In this document: piece by piece, positions 9,701-18,934 of the stretch
Layout of the letters: every line of letters starts with the position of its first letter
How positions within the stretch are numbered: the first letter of the stretch is position 1
Source: Betaproteobacteria bacterium
GTDB taxonomy: Bacteria > Pseudomonadota > Gammaproteobacteria > Burkholderiales > Burkholderiaceae_A
NCBI GenBank assembly: GCA_016868255.1
Contig: VGHN01000006.1
Coordinates: 1-64,000, forward strand
Direction: 5' to 3'
Length of the DNA: 64,000 bases
The notes under the pieces: generated by a model
Database searches by the model: none
What the model was told of the DNA's origin: nothing
The model's input: only the letters and a program-made list of their open reading frames with translations
Translations under genes and position numbers: made by a program

Positions 9701-10794
9701 GTGACTTCGAGCCAGTCGCCGTTGGGGTCGACCATGCGCCAAGACGCAAGGTTGTCGATGGCCGTGCCCCAGAGCACGGCCTTCTTGCCGCCGGCATTCA
9801 TGGCGATGTTGCCACCCACACAAGAGGCATCGGCCGAGGTGGGATCCACCGCAAAGACCAGCCCTGCTGCATCAGCGGCATCGGCCACGCGCCGAGTCAC
9901 CACGCCTGCACCGGCATAGATAGTGCCCACGGCATCGCTGCAGCCGGGCAAGACCAATTTCTCGACCGCACCCAATGCCTCGAGCTTCTCGGTGTTGATG
10001 ACCACCGACCTTGGGGTCAGCGGAATGGCGCCACCTGTGTAGCCAGTGCCGCCGCCTCTCGGAATGATGGTGAGTCCGAGCTCGATACAGGCCTTCACCA
10101 ATGGCGCCATCTCGGCCTCGTCGTCTGGCATGAGGACCACAAAGGGATACTCCACTCGCCAGTCGGTCGCATCGGTGACATGCGAGACCCGCGAGAGGCC
10201 ATCGAAACGAATGTTGTCGGAATGGGTGAGCTTGCTGAGCTTGCGCAAGACCCGTTTGCGAAGGGCCTCGGTCTCATCGAACTGGGCATTGAAGCGGCCG
10301 ACTGCGGCACGGGCGAGTTCAAGCAATTCGGCCACTCGGCGGTCGCGAGTGGTGGCTTCTTCTTGATCATTCGCGGCCAATGAAGCGGCGGCGGTGCCAA
10401 TATCGGCGGCACCACCACCTGCGCTGGCGTCACCAATTGAGCCGACCGAGCCTGCACGGCGCGTGTCAATCTCTCGCAGGCGATGCTGCAGGGCCTCAAT
10501 GAGCATGGCCCGGCGCCGCGGGTTCTTTAAGAGGTCGTCTTGAAGATAGGGGTTGCGATCGACCACCCATATGTCGCCGAGCACCTCGTAGAGCATGCGG
10601 GCCGAGCGGCCTGTTCGACGCTCCTGACGGAGTTCATCGATGAGATCCCAGCCGCGTGCTCCCAACACCCGAATGACAATCTCGCGATCCGAGAAGGAGG
10701 TGTAGTTGTATGGAATCTCTCGGAGCCGCGCTGGCGCAGGCTGGGCAGAGGCTTCGGTCTGGGCCAGAACCGAGGGGGGAAGCGGTGCATTCAT
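6784..10794 (-). CDS. Giant FAD-linked / Fe-S oxidoreductase (DUF3683-type)
   Basis: A 1336-residue multidomain protein. In order: an N-terminal DUF3683-like region (about 15-200, starting with [14 protein letters not shown]), a VAO-type FAD-binding domain (about 215-400, with [12 protein letters not shown]), an FAD-oxidase C-terminal domain (about 620-850, with [14 protein letters not shown] and GEHGIG), two ferredoxin-like Cys clusters ([11 protein letters not shown] and [12 protein letters not shown]), and two CCG-type domains (SCGTCYD, then DRCCGESG). It fuses a GlpD/Dld-like 2-hydroxyacid dehydrogenase to a GlpC-like electron-transfer unit, so it probably oxidises a hydroxyacid such as D-lactate or glycolate and passes electrons to quinone. 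The true substrate is unknown. It is divergent from ilvA by 35 bases. Confidence 0.88.
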   Translation of the reverse strand: MNAPLPPSVLAQTEASAQPAPARLREIPYNYTSFSDREIVIRVLGARGWDLIDELRQERRTGRSARMLYEVLGDIWVVDRNPYLQDDLLKNPRRRAMLIEALQHRLREIDTRRAGSVGSIGDASAGGGAADIGTAAASLAANDQEEATTRDRRVAELLELARAAVGRFNAQFDETEALRKRVLRKLSKLTHSDNIRFDGLSRVSHVTDATDWRVEYPFVVLMPDDEAEMAPLVKACIELGLTIIPRGGGTGYTGGAIPLTPRSVVINTEKLEALGAVEKLVLPGCSDAVGTIYAGAGVVTRRVADAADAAGLVFAVDPTSADASCVGGNIAMNAGGKKAVLWGTAIDNLASWRMVDPNGDWLEVTRIGHSMGKIHDEAWATFRICRYRADQYTRALGDWAGKGDGGRFIGKPLSEEELKIEGRCFRRLGLGKDVTDKVLGGLPGIQKEGCDGLITSCRWVLHRMPSHTRTVCLEFFGNAQQAVPSIVEIKDFLDAEPGGARLAGLEHLDERYLRAVGYTTKSKRGGLPKMVLIGDIVGDDDQAVARAASEVIRLANGRAGEGFVAVSPESRKAFWADRSRTAAIARHTNAFKINEDVVIPLDRMGDYTNVIERINIELSISNKLKLTRALRQALNDVQAKGVLALNRTDDNDTQENLAAELERRLAEAFETLAEVESRWAHLLANLDAETNPTLAELQDRRIRVSWKRELRDPFRALFSGLRYAPIMELLEATHKKVLRSRVFVALHMHAGDGNVHTNIPVNSDDYEMLQQAHAAVARIMDVAKSLDGVISGEHGIGITKLEFLSQEEMSAFADYKKKVDPNQHFNAGKLLKGADLRGAYTPSFGLMGAESLIMQQSDIGAIADSFANCLRCGKCKPVCATHSPRANLLYSPRNKILATSLLIEAFLYEEQTRRGVSIEHWEEFADVADHCTVCHKCLTPCPVNIDFGEVSMNMRDLLRRMGKKRFNPGTAASMFFLNATNPQTIALTRKVMIDWGYKAQRMAHELFKKLAKAQTTKPPATKGLPPLREQVIHFVNKKMPGQLPKKTARALLDIEDAQYVPIIRDPQRTSSETEAVFYFPGCGSERLFSQVGLATQAMLWRLGVQTVLPPGYLCCGYPQRGSGQFDKAEKIITDNRVLFHRVANTLNYLDIKTVVVSCGTCYDQLAGYEFDKIFPGCRIMDIHEYLLEKGMQLEGVTGVRYMYHDPCHSPMKQHNPIKVVNQLMNASVNGSIEKNDRCCGESGTLAIARPDISTQVRFRKQEEMQKAALALGADTTPTKILTACPSCLQGLSRYTPDTGVEADYIVVEMARHLMGEGWMQDYVKNANAGGIERVLV

Positions 10795-10829
10795 GAACGC
10801 CTGATTCTACGACCCTTTACACTGCGCAA
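10795..10829. promoter_or_regulatory. Back-to-back promoters of ilvA and the oxidoreductase
   Basis: This 35-base divergent spacer contains TACACT (10818-10823), 6 bases before the ilvA ATG, and on the minus strand TAGAAT (10804-10809), 9 bases before the oxidoreductase ATG. Neither start has a ribosome binding site. Both -10-like boxes predict transcripts that begin at or within a few bases of the start codon. No good -35 hexamers were seen. Confidence 0.45.
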
Positions 10830-12395
10830 ATGCCGACGGATTACCTGAGAAAGATTCTGACCGCGAGGGTCTACGACGTGGCCCAGGAGTCGCCTCTGGA
10901 GGAGGCCCCCGCCCTGAGCCGCAGGCTTGGCGCAAGGGTATTGCTCAAGCGCGAGGACACCCAGCCAGTCTTCTCCTTCAAGCTCAGAGGGGCATACAAC
11001 AAGATGGCCCAACTCGGGCCCGATCAGCTCCAGCGCGGTGTCATCGCGGCCTCGGCGGGCAACCATGCCCAGGGGGTGGCCTTGGCGGCCAAGCAGTTGG
11101 GCTGTCAGGCGGTAATTGTCATGCCGTTGACCACCCCAGAGGTGAAGATTCAGGCGGTGCGCAACCGCGGGGCCCGGGTGGTGCTCCACGGTGACTCCTA
11201 CTCCGATGCCTACGCCCATGCGCTCGAGCTTCAGAAGAAGGAGGGCTTCACCTTTGTTCATCCCTTCGACGACCCCGATGTGATTGCTGGCCAGGGGACC
11301 GTGGCCATGGAGATTCTTCGCCAACACCCCGAGCCCATTGATGCCGTGTTCGTTGCCGTAGGCGGCGGTGGTCTGATTGCGGGCGTGGCCGCCTTCTTCA
11401 AACAGCTGCGACCCGAGACGCGAATCATTGGCGTGCAGACCCACGACTCCGATGCCATGGCCCAATCCCTCGAAAAGGGCGAGCGGGTGATTCTCAAAGA
11501 AGTGGGGCTCTTCTCGGACGGCACGGCCGTCAAGCAGGTGGGCGAGGAGACCTTCCGGCTCGCGCAGAAGTTGGTCGATGAGATGGTGCGAGTCGACACC
11601 GACGCTGTCTGTGCGGCCATTAAAGATGTCTACGAGGAGACCCGCTCGATTCAGGAGCCTGCAGGGGCCTTGGCCGTGGCAGGAATGAAGGCATGGGTGG
11701 CCGCCCAGGGTGGGCAGGGCGGACAAAGCGCCAGGCGGCCCGACGGCAGCCCACTCACGCTTGTGGCCATTACCTGCGGTGCCAATATGAATTTCGATCG
11801 CCTACGTTTTATTAGCGAGCGAAGTGAAATCGGCGAGGGCCGAGAGGCCATCTTTGCCGTGACCATTCCAGAGGAGCGCGGCAGCTTCAAGCGCTTCTGC
11901 GGCATGCTCGGCCACCACAACGTCACCGAGTTCAATTACCGAATCGCGGATTCGAGCGAGGCCCATATTTTTCTGGGCCTGCAAATCGCCAGTGCAGAGG
12001 AGGGCCAGGCCATTGCCGCATCGCTTCGTGAGGCGGGCTTTGCCACGCTCGATCTCTCGAACGATGAGATTGCCAAGGCCCACCTGCGACACCTGGTCGG
12101 TGGCCACTCCGAGCTCGCCAAGAACGAGCGGCTTTATCGCTTTGAGTTCCCGGAGCGGCCGGGGGCCCTGATGCGCTTTCTCTCGGCAATGAACCCCAGC
12201 TGGAACATCTCGCTCTTTCACTACCGCAACCACGGCGCCGACTACGGCCGAATTCTGATTGGCCTGCAGGTGCCCGTAAGTGACGAGTCGCAGTTCCAGT
12301 TGTTCTTGGAGCAGCTGGGCTATCCGTACTGGAACGAGAGCGACCACCCCGCCTACCGCCTGTTCCTGGGATGTCAGGAAAGCAGACTGGCCTGA
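10830..12395 (+). CDS. ilvA: Threonine ammonia-lyase, biosynthetic
   Basis: A PLP enzyme of 521 residues that deaminates threonine to 2-oxobutanoate, the first step to isoleucine. The catalytic domain (1-320) has the PLP lysine K51 in FSFKLRGAYNK, the SAGNHAQG phosphate-binding motif and the GGGGL loop. Two ACT-like regulatory domains follow (about 340-510), the arrangement of the isoleucine-feedback-inhibited form, and the length matches E. coli IlvA. The catabolic TdcB type lacks this tail. Confidence 0.95.
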   Translation: MPTDYLRKILTARVYDVAQESPLEEAPALSRRLGARVLLKREDTQPVFSFKLRGAYNKMAQLGPDQLQRGVIAASAGNHAQGVALAAKQLGCQAVIVMPLTTPEVKIQAVRNRGARVVLHGDSYSDAYAHALELQKKEGFTFVHPFDDPDVIAGQGTVAMEILRQHPEPIDAVFVAVGGGGLIAGVAAFFKQLRPETRIIGVQTHDSDAMAQSLEKGERVILKEVGLFSDGTAVKQVGEETFRLAQKLVDEMVRVDTDAVCAAIKDVYEETRSIQEPAGALAVAGMKAWVAAQGGQGGQSARRPDGSPLTLVAITCGANMNFDRLRFISERSEIGEGREAIFAVTIPEERGSFKRFCGMLGHHNVTEFNYRIADSSEAHIFLGLQIASAEEGQAIAASLREAGFATLDLSNDEIAKAHLRHLVGGHSELAKNERLYRFEFPERPGALMRFLSAMNPSWNISLFHYRNHGADYGRILIGLQVPVSDESQFQLFLEQLGYPYWNESDHPAYRLFLGCQESRLA

Positions 12396-12422
12396 GCCCG
12401 GCAGAGCCCCTAGGCTCTCGCG

Positions 12423-13196
12423 ATGCATCGAATTGCCATTGTCGAGGACGACCGCCGGCTCGCCCAGCAACTCAATGATTTGCTGCGGGAGCGCGGCTGG
12501 CAGGTCTTTGTCTTTCACTCGGCCGCCGGGCTTCTCGAGAGCCTGCCCCGGCAGCGCTTTGACCTTGTCTTGCTCGATCTGGGCCTGCCCGATCAGACCG
12601 GGCTTCAGCTCATCCGCTCCATGGGGGCGCTTGGCTTTGAGCAATCGAGGGGGTCGCTGCCCGAGATTGTGATGCTCACGGGCATAGTCGATGAGTCCAT
12701 GCTCGAGGAGGCCTTTGCGCTGGGGGTGCGCGACTATGTCCACAAGCCCTATCGGGGCCGGGAGTTGGTCGCACGGCTCTCGGCGATTCTGCGTCGACAG
12801 CCCGCCGTGTTGCCCACTGCATTGCCGACCACATTGCTCCCTGCGGCCGCTCCTCATGCCACCCATCCCCATTCGGCCACGCCCCATGCCGCAATCAGTG
12901 GCCTTCGGCTCGAAGCAGACAACCCCCTTGGGCCCGGCGCCTGGCTCAAGGGCCGATGGGTATCGATGACCGAGAAGGAGTACCAATGCGCGGCCTACCT
13001 GTCGGGGCGCATGGGCGAGACGATCAGTCGCGATGAGATCCGCTCACAGGTCTGGGGCTACAACAGCCAAGTGGAGACCCGAACCGTGGACACCCATGTT
13101 TCCCGAATACGCAAGAAGCTGCTCTCATGCCCCGGACTTGGCATCCGACTCGCACCGGTTTACGGTGTGGGCTACCGAATGGAGGTTTTTTCGTAG
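12423..13196 (+). CDS. Orphan OmpR-family response regulator
   Basis: A 257-residue regulator. The receiver domain (1-120) has the acidic pocket E8-D9-D10, phosphoacceptor D52 in LLDLGLPD and the conserved Lys in VHKPY. A linker of about 30 residues rich in Pro, Ala and His (122-155) leads to a winged-helix DNA-binding domain (about 160-255) with RTVDTHVSRIRKK. No histidine kinase is adjacent: ilvA ends 27 bases upstream and hemA starts 12 bases downstream. Target genes are unknown; the linker is unusual in its His and Pro content. Confidence 0.85.
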   Translation: MHRIAIVEDDRRLAQQLNDLLRERGWQVFVFHSAAGLLESLPRQRFDLVLLDLGLPDQTGLQLIRSMGALGFEQSRGSLPEIVMLTGIVDESMLEEAFALGVRDYVHKPYRGRELVARLSAILRRQPAVLPTALPTTLLPAAAPHATHPHSATPHAAISGLRLEADNPLGPGAWLKGRWVSMTEKEYQCAAYLSGRMGETISRDEIRSQVWGYNSQVETRTVDTHVSRIRKKLLSCPGLGIRLAPVYGVGYRMEVFS

Positions 13197-13208
13197 AATC
13201 GGGCACTT

Positions 13209-14480
13209 ATGCAGCTTTTGGCCTTCGGACTCAACCACCACTCCGCCCCCCTGTCGGTGCGCGAGCGGCTGGCATTCCCGGGGGATCAGTTGCGCGAGAA
13301 CCTTCACCACCTGCGCACCAGCCTGGCCGAGACCGCGCCCGAGCAGGCCCTGGTCTCGACCTGCAACCGCACCGAGCTCTACCTGGCCACCGAGACGCCC
13401 GACCACGCCAAGGAGCAGGCACTCGACTGGCTCGCCGAGCGCTCGCAGTCCAGAACCAGCGACCTCTCCGACCACCTCTATGAGCACCAAGACCCCCAGG
13501 CGGTTCGGCATGTCTTTCGTGTGGCCAGTGGCCTGGACTCGATGGTCTTGGGCGAGCCGCAGATTCTTGGTCAGCTCAAGCAGGCTGCCCGCGAGGCCCA
13601 CGAAGCCGGCAACCTAGGCGTTCATCTCCACCATCTCTTTCAGCGGGCCTTTTCGGTGGCCAAAGAAGTTCGCACAAGCACCGAGATCGGCGCCCACTCG
13701 GTCTCCATGGCCGCAGCGGGCGTGAAGCTCGCCCAACGAATCTTCGGTGACCTCTCGCAGACCTCGATGCTGTTTATTGGCGCAGGCGAGATGATCGACC
13801 TCTGCCTCTCGCATTTCTCTGCGCAACATCCCACCCGGCTCATGGTGGCCAATCGCACGGTGGCCCGCGGCGAGATTCTGGCCCATCGCTACGGGGGCCA
13901 GGCCATGGCGCTGTCTGGCCTGCCCGACCAGTTGCATCACTTCGACATTGTGGTGAGTTGCACCGCCAGCAGCCTTCCCATCCTTGGGCTGGGCATGATC
14001 GAGAGCGCGCTCAAGAAGCGGCGCCACCGGCCCGTCTTCCTGGTCGATCTGGCCGTGCCCCGCGATATCGAGGCCGAGGTCGCCAGCCTCGACAATGCCT
14101 TTCTCTACACCGTGGACGACCTGGGTGGTCTAGTCAAAGAGGGTGTGGAGGCCCGCCAGGGTGCAGTGGTGCATGCCGAGGCCATTATTGAGAATGGCGT
14201 GCAGCACTTTATGCAGTGGAAGGAGACGCGCCAGCAGGTCCCTCTCATTAAGGCCCTCTCGGGCGAGCTCGAGGTGATACAGGCACAAGAGGTGTTGGCT
14301 GCGCAGCGCCGTCTGGCCCGAGGCGACTCCCCCGATGCCGTGCTGCAGGGACTGGCCCATGCGCTGTCTCAGAAGCTTTTGCACGGCGCCTACGCCGGGC
14401 TCTCCAGCCCCGACGTTGAGGCACGCGAAGAGGCCGCCACATTGGTTCGGCGGCTCTTTAAAATCTCCGACTCTCTTTAG
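13209..14480 (+). CDS. hemA: Glutamyl-tRNA reductase
   Basis: The 423-residue enzyme reduces Glu-tRNA to glutamate-1-semialdehyde, the entry to tetrapyrrole synthesis. The N-terminal catalytic domain contains STCNRTELY with catalytic C52, the NADPH-binding domain has GAGEMIDL (about 197-205), and the C-terminal dimerisation helix is present. hemA-prfA-prmC is a conserved proteobacterial order. TAGAAT at 13194-13199, overlapping the stop of the regulator gene, may be a -10 element 9 bases upstream of the ATG. Confidence 0.95.
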   Translation: MQLLAFGLNHHSAPLSVRERLAFPGDQLRENLHHLRTSLAETAPEQALVSTCNRTELYLATETPDHAKEQALDWLAERSQSRTSDLSDHLYEHQDPQAVRHVFRVASGLDSMVLGEPQILGQLKQAAREAHEAGNLGVHLHHLFQRAFSVAKEVRTSTEIGAHSVSMAAAGVKLAQRIFGDLSQTSMLFIGAGEMIDLCLSHFSAQHPTRLMVANRTVARGEILAHRYGGQAMALSGLPDQLHHFDIVVSCTASSLPILGLGMIESALKKRRHRPVFLVDLAVPRDIEAEVASLDNAFLYTVDDLGGLVKEGVEARQGAVVHAEAIIENGVQHFMQWKETRQQVPLIKALSGELEVIQAQEVLAAQRRLARGDSPDAVLQGLAHALSQKLLHGAYAGLSSPDVEAREEAATLVRRLFKISDSL

Positions 14481-14491
14481 GCCATCGCCCC

Positions 14492-15568
14492 ATGAAATCC
14501 AGCCTGCTGACCAAGCTGCAGCAGATACAGCAGCGTTTTGCATCGATTGAGGCCGAGCTCTCGGACCCGGAGATTGCCTCGCGGATGGATGACTACCGCC
14601 GACTCACCAAAGAGCGATCGGACCTCAGCGATGTGGTGGCCGGCTATGAGCTCTACCTCTCGCATGAGAATGACTTGAATGCAGCGCAGGACTGGCTCTC
14701 GGACCCTGAGTTGAAGGAGTTCGCCAACGATGAGATTGCGCGGCTCAAGCTCGCCATGGAGGCCGATGAGGCCAGCCTTCAGCGGCTCTTGTTGCCCAAG
14801 GACCCCAACGATGAGCGCGATGTCATTCTGGAGATTCGTGCGGGCACCGGCGGCGATGAGTCGGCCTTGTTTGCGGGCGATCTGCTGCGCATGTACATGC
14901 GCTATGCCGAGCGCAACCGTTGGCAGTCAGAGATTCTCTCGGCCAATGAGTCCGACTTGGGCGGCTATCGCGAGGTAATTGTGCGGCTCGCGGGCCAGCG
15001 GGTGTATTCACGGCTCAAGTTCGAATCGGGTGGCCACCGCGTGCAGCGTGTGCCAGCCACGGAGGCCCAGGGGCGCATTCATACCTCGGCCTGCACCGTG
15101 GCCGTCTTGCCCGAGGTCGATGAGATTGGCGAGTTGGTCTTCAGCCCCGACGAACTTCGCATTGATGTCTTTCGCGCCTCGGGCGCCGGTGGGCAGCACG
15201 TGAACAAGACCGAGTCTGCGGTTCGCGTCACCCACCTGCCCACGGGCATTGTGGCCGAGTGCCAAGACGATCGCAGTCAACACAAGAACAAGGAGCGGGC
15301 CATGAAGGTCTTGGCGGCTCGGGTACGTGACAAGCAGCTTGCCGAGCAACAGGCCAAGGAGGCCTCGACCCGAAAGCTCATGATCGGCTCGGGAGATCGC
15401 TCCGAACGAATTCGAACCTACAACTTCCCGCAAGGCCGCATCACCGACCATCGCATTAATCTGACGCTCTACAAGATCGATCAGATCATGGACGGCGACC
15501 TGGCGGAGATGACCGACATCTTGATTGCCGAGCACCAGGCAGAGTTGCTCTCTGCCTTGGGTGAGTGA
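14492..15568 (+). CDS. prfA: Peptide chain release factor 1
   Basis: A 358-residue class I release factor recognising UAA and UAG. It has the PAT anticodon tripeptide at 188-190, diagnostic of RF1 rather than RF2, and the catalytic GGQ at 233-235. It follows hemA by 11 bases and its stop overlaps the GTG start of prmC, whose product methylates this GGQ glutamine. Confidence 0.96.
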   Translation: MKSSLLTKLQQIQQRFASIEAELSDPEIASRMDDYRRLTKERSDLSDVVAGYELYLSHENDLNAAQDWLSDPELKEFANDEIARLKLAMEADEASLQRLLLPKDPNDERDVILEIRAGTGGDESALFAGDLLRMYMRYAERNRWQSEILSANESDLGGYREVIVRLAGQRVYSRLKFESGGHRVQRVPATEAQGRIHTSACTVAVLPEVDEIGELVFSPDELRIDVFRASGAGGQHVNKTESAVRVTHLPTGIVAECQDDRSQHKNKERAMKVLAARVRDKQLAEQQAKEASTRKLMIGSGDRSERIRTYNFPQGRITDHRINLTLYKIDQIMDGDLAEMTDILIAEHQAELLSALGE

Positions 15569-16410
15569 GCCAAGACCTTCCCTCTCACGAGCGCTGGGCC
15601 ATTCTGGAGTGGTCTACCGGCAGGCCTCGAGAGTGGTTTATTGCACGCCCCGAGTCCGAGTGGCTCTCGGTGGCGGAGGCGCCACTGGTGACGCGCTTGT
15701 TTGCAGCACGCACTGCGGGCCAGCCCCTGGCTTACCTGCTAGGGGAGCGCGAATTCTACGGTCGCAGATTCTGGGTTCGGCCTGGGGTGCTCATTCCTCG
15801 GGCCGACACAGAGTTGCTCGTGGATGCAGCACTTGAGGTCGCCCGGAATGGCCTTCGAATTCTTGATCTCGGTTGCGGCAGTGGCTGCCTGGGAATCAGC
15901 CTTGCACTGGAATTGCGTGCGAGAGGCCGGGTCTGCTCACTCACCATGGTGGACACCTCGCCCGTGGCCGTTGCAACCAGCCGCAACAACGCCCGATGGT
16001 TGGGGGTCGATGCCGAGGTGTTGTTGGGTGACTGGTGGGAGGCGATTGCCACGAATGGCGATAGCGCCCAGCATCCACGCTTTGACCTGGTCGTGAGTAA
16101 CCCACCCTATGTCCGCCCCGATGACCCCCACCTGCAGATGGGCGACCTACGGTTTGAGCCCAGCCAGGCCCTGGTGGGCCATGCCCCCACTGCCGATGGC
16201 CTGGCGGACTACCGCCGAATTCTCAAGGGGGTGCCTGCCCACCTGGCCCCCGGCGGCATGCTTTTACTCGAACACGGCCATGACCAACAGTCAGATGTTT
16301 TGGCCTTGGTGAGGCAGGCTGGCCTTGTGGATGCGCAAGGCCTTCACGACCTCTCGAATCGACCCAGGGCAGTGCGGGCCTTTGCGCCCCCACCGGGGCA
16401 CTATGATTGA
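15565..16410 (+). CDS. prmC: Release factor N5-glutamine methyltransferase PrmC
   Basis: A 281-residue SAM methyltransferase that methylates the GGQ glutamine of release factors. It has an N-terminal helical domain (1-90), the SAM motif [11 protein letters not shown] (100-110) and the NPPY catalytic motif at 179-182. The GTG start at 15565 overlaps the prfA stop (GTGA), fitting a coupled operon. The 281-residue length is normal for the family. Confidence 0.94.
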   Translation: MSQDLPSHERWAILEWSTGRPREWFIARPESEWLSVAEAPLVTRLFAARTAGQPLAYLLGEREFYGRRFWVRPGVLIPRADTELLVDAALEVARNGLRILDLGCGSGCLGISLALELRARGRVCSLTMVDTSPVAVATSRNNARWLGVDAEVLLGDWWEAIATNGDSAQHPRFDLVVSNPPYVRPDDPHLQMGDLRFEPSQALVGHAPTADGLADYRRILKGVPAHLAPGGMLLLEHGHDQQSDVLALVRQAGLVDAQGLHDLSNRPRAVRAFAPPPGHYD

Positions 16411-16465
16411 GTCTTTCCTCCCATCAACGCATTACTCTCAAACTCGATAGAAGGACAGGACAGCC

Positions 16466-16789
16466 ATGGATGCCAAGGCATTTGTTGAGAAGACCGTCAG
16501 CGACAACCCAGTGGTGCTCTTCATGAAGGGCTCGGCCCAGTTCCCCCAGTGTGGCTTCTCTGGCAAGGCCATTCAGATTCTCAAGAGCTGTGGTGTCACC
16601 CAGGTGGCCACAGTCAATGTGCTTGAGGATGAGTCGGTGCGTCAGGCCGTGAAGGACCATGCCAACTGGCCCACCATTCCCCAGCTCTATGTGAAGGGCG
16701 AGTTCATCGGGGGCAGCGACATCATGACCGAGATGCATGAGTCGGGCGAACTCGAGACGCTTCTGAAGGACGCGGGTGTGGTTGGCTAA
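16466..16789 (+). CDS. grxD: Monothiol glutaredoxin GrxD
   Basis: A 107-residue CGFS-type glutaredoxin with active Cys C29 in QCGFS. Such proteins carry [2Fe-2S] clusters with glutathione and hand them to client proteins, often with BolA partners; a BolA/IbaG protein is encoded at 32461-32700. A ribosome binding site (aaggac) precedes the ATG. It closes the hemA-prfA-prmC run and is followed by a tRNA gene on the opposite strand. Confidence 0.94.
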   Translation: MDAKAFVEKTVSDNPVVLFMKGSAQFPQCGFSGKAIQILKSCGVTQVATVNVLEDESVRQAVKDHANWPTIPQLYVKGEFIGGSDIMTEMHESGELETLLKDAGVVG

Positions 16790-16796
16790 AAAGAAG

Positions 16797-16872
16797 TGGT
16801 GCCGACTATCTGACTCGAACAGATGACCTACCGCTTACAAGGCGGTTGCTCTACCAACTGAGCTAAGTCGGC
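16797..16872 (-). tRNA. tRNA-Thr (TGT)
   Basis: Read on the minus strand, a 76-base cloverleaf with GCCGACT acceptor strand, the D-arm TAGCTCAG, anticodon loop containing TGT, TTCGAGTC T-arm, and an encoded CCA (16797-16799). It closely resembles E. coli tRNA-Thr(UGU). It lies 24 bases downstream of sspB on the same strand and may be co-transcribed with it; a T-rich tract follows the 3' end. Confidence 0.95.
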
Positions 16873-16896
16873 GCGAACTACGAACTCGATTTTCTA

Positions 16897-17406
16897 CTAT
16901 TTCACCCGGCGAAGCGCGGGGCGGCCGCTGCCGCCACTCGATGGCCTGGAGGGGCCTGATGAACCCGATGGACCCGACGTTGGACCCCTGCCGCCTGCCA
17001 CAGGCCCAGAGGGGGGCCTGGGATCATCGTCTTCTGAGGATGCGGGAGACTCCACCGAGACATCTCTGAGCCCAATGGGCTCGGCCAGATCCTTGGCCAC
17101 CTCGAAGGCCATTCCGTGGCCTGTCTCTTTGGCATAGATGGCGGTCACGCGATCGATTGGGACCCAGATTTCTTCGGCCACGCCAGAGAATCGCGCGGTA
17201 AAACTCACTTCGGTATTGCTCATCTGCAGCCGATGGGTCGCGAGCGCGCTGACGTTGAGAACGATTTCACCATTGCGAACATGGGCCCGCGGCACACGGG
17301 TGGTCTCATTGACCGCCACCGCCAAATAAGGCGTGTAGCCATTGTCCGTGCACCACTCATAAATGGCGCGCACGAGATAAGGCTTGGTGGAGGTGGGCTC
17401 GGTCAT
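16897..17406 (-). CDS. sspB: ClpXP specificity-enhancing factor SspB
   Basis: A 169-residue adaptor that delivers ssrA-tagged peptides to ClpXP. The folded domain (about 5-120) has the typical KPYLVRAIYEWC and VPIDRVTAIYAKE stretches. A flexible Pro/Gly/Ser-rich tail follows, ending in a short basic segment (PALRRVK) that should dock on ClpX. It lies 10 bases after sspA, the usual partner gene. Confidence 0.93.
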   Translation of the reverse strand: MTEPTSTKPYLVRAIYEWCTDNGYTPYLAVAVNETTRVPRAHVRNGEIVLNVSALATHRLQMSNTEVSFTARFSGVAEEIWVPIDRVTAIYAKETGHGMAFEVAKDLAEPIGLRDVSVESPASSEDDDPRPPSGPVAGGRGPTSGPSGSSGPSRPSSGGSGRPALRRVK

Positions 17407-17416
17407 GGGCGCTTGT

Positions 17417-18016
17417 TTATCGACGCATTACCTTCTCAGACGGCGTGAGTGCCTCGAAGAAGGCCGGGCGAGCGAAGATTCGCTCGGCATACTTCAACAC
17501 AGGGGCCGCCGCCTTGGGCAGTTCAATGCCGTAGTGGTCGAGGCGCCAGAGGAGCGGCGCCAGGGCGACATCGATCATGGAAAACTCCTCGCCCAGCATG
17601 AATTTCGACTTTGTCACCACAGGTGCGAGTTGCGAGAGTCGGTCGCGAACAATGCCACGGGCCTTCTCTATTTTCTTGGCGTCTTGCTTCTCGAGGGTCT
17701 CGATGTGCAAGAAAACCTCGCGCTCAAAGTTGAGCAGCAAGAGGCGGGCGCGGGCGCGTTGAACGGGGTCGGCCGGCATGAGTTGTGGGTGCGGGAAGCG
17801 CTCGTCGATGTACTCATTGATGATGTTGGACTCATAAAGAATGAGGTCGCGCTCAACCAAGATGGGCACCTGGCCGTAGGGGTTCATGACATTAATGTCT
17901 TCGGGTTTATTGAAGAGATCGACATCGCGAATCTCGAAGTCCATGCCCTTCTCGAAGAGGACGAATCGGCAACGCTGACTAAAAGGGCAGGTGGTGCCGG
18001 AATAGAGAACCATCAT
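17417..18016 (-). CDS. sspA: Stringent starvation protein A (GST-fold)
   Basis: A 199-residue glutathione-S-transferase-fold protein that binds RNA polymerase: thioredoxin-like domain 1-80 (CPFSQRCR; VPILVERDLILYES) and all-helical domain 90-199. It lacks GST activity in characterised homologues. Start ATG 18016 is preceded by aggagaag; ATG 18013 is also possible. A terminator-like hairpin ends only about 15 bases upstream, so expression may depend on readthrough from petC or on a promoter inside that region. Confidence 0.93.
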   Translation of the reverse strand: MMVLYSGTTCPFSQRCRFVLFEKGMDFEIRDVDLFNKPEDINVMNPYGQVPILVERDLILYESNIINEYIDERFPHPQLMPADPVQRARARLLLLNFEREVFLHIETLEKQDAKKIEKARGIVRDRLSQLAPVVTKSKFMLGEEFSMIDVALAPLLWRLDHYGIELPKAAAPVLKYAERIFARPAFFEALTPSEKVMRR

Positions 18017-18030
18017 TTGAGTCTTCTCCT

Positions 18031-18068
18031 AAAAAATTTGGGCAGACCCTCTTGCCGAGGGCCCGCCC
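18031..18068 (-). terminator. Intrinsic terminator after petC
   Basis: On the minus strand, a hairpin with stem CCCTC/GAGGG (18057-18061 with 18047-18051) and an outer GGGC/GCCC pairing is followed by AAATTTTTT (18039-18031). It should end the petABC transcript just before sspA. The T-run is short, so partial readthrough into sspAB is likely. Confidence 0.6.
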
Positions 18069-18114
18069 CTAAACATGCCGGCCGATCCAATAAGGCCTCG
18101 GCTAACGAGTCCTT

Positions 18115-18897
18115 TTACTTCACATCGCGCCAGAAGGACGCATTGAGGCGCCATGCGAAGACCATGAAGAGCGCCAAAAAGATGAGGACCCAGACGCCAA
18201 CCTGCTTGCGGGTTTGGGCCACGGGGTCTGCCACCCAGGCAAGAAACGCGGTGAGATCCGCCACGAGGTTGTCGTACTCAGCGGGGTTCAGGCTGCCTGG
18301 CTTCTCGTTGACGAAGCGGCTGAAGACCTCAGACCCCTGGCCATGGCTAGACACCTTCTTGAACTCGGCGCGGTTCTGGCCCTGCAACTCCCAGAGCACA
18401 TGGGGCATACCCACTGCGGGGTAGACCGTGTTGTTCCAGCCCGTGGGGCGACTGGGGTCGAGGTAGTAGCCGCGCAGATAGGTATAGATCCAGTCGGCAC
18501 CAGTACCTGCTCCCGATGAGCGCGAACGAGCGGTAAGGGAGAGATCGGGGGGTGTCTTGCCGAACCATTCTTTGGAGTCTTTGAGTGGGATGGTGGAGAG
18601 AATGGGATCGCCGAACTTGGCCTGCGTGAGGATGAGATTGGACTTGATCTGCTCCTCGGTAAGACCAATGTCACGCAGCTTGTTATAGCGAACCTGAGAA
18701 ATACCGTGGCAGCCCAGGCAGTAATTCATGTAGATCTTGGCCCCGCCTTGGAGCGCGGCCACATCGGTGAGTTTGCCCTCGGGGAAGCGATCGAGGGCCA
18801 CGGCAGGACCTGCGGCTTGGAGAGCCGGTGCGGCACCAAGTCCCAGAACCATGGCGGCCGATGCAATCAGGGTGCGGATGTTTTTCGTTGCGTTCAT
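18115..18897 (-). CDS. petC: Cytochrome bc1 complex, cytochrome c1 subunit
   Basis: A 260-residue c1-type cytochrome: signal peptide (1-28), a single heme c site CLGCH at residues 60-64, a likely axial Met in AVGMPHVLW, and one C-terminal membrane anchor (about 235-252). It passes electrons from the Rieske protein to soluble cytochrome c. ATG 18897 is the best start; the TTG two codons upstream is less likely. Third gene of petABC. Confidence 0.94.
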   Translation of the reverse strand: MNATKNIRTLIASAAMVLGLGAAPALQAAGPAVALDRFPEGKLTDVAALQGGAKIYMNYCLGCHGISQVRYNKLRDIGLTEEQIKSNLILTQAKFGDPILSTIPLKDSKEWFGKTPPDLSLTARSRSSGAGTGADWIYTYLRGYYLDPSRPTGWNNTVYPAVGMPHVLWELQGQNRAEFKKVSSHGQGSEVFSRFVNEKPGSLNPAEYDNLVADLTAFLAWVADPVAQTRKQVGVWVLIFLALFMVFAWRLNASFWRDVK

Positions 18898-18934
18898 GAA
18901 CAATCTCTTTACTGTGTTTGCACTTGATTCGGAC

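Noticed and set aside
9034-10383. Plus-strand open frame of about 450 codons opposite the FAD oxidoreductase
   Set aside because: Antisense shadow of a gene with clear FAD and Fe-S motifs; no domain recognised in the reverse reading.
11802-12986. Minus-strand open frame opposite ilvA and the response regulator
   Set aside because: It spans two well-supported genes and their spacer in antisense and shows no family signature.
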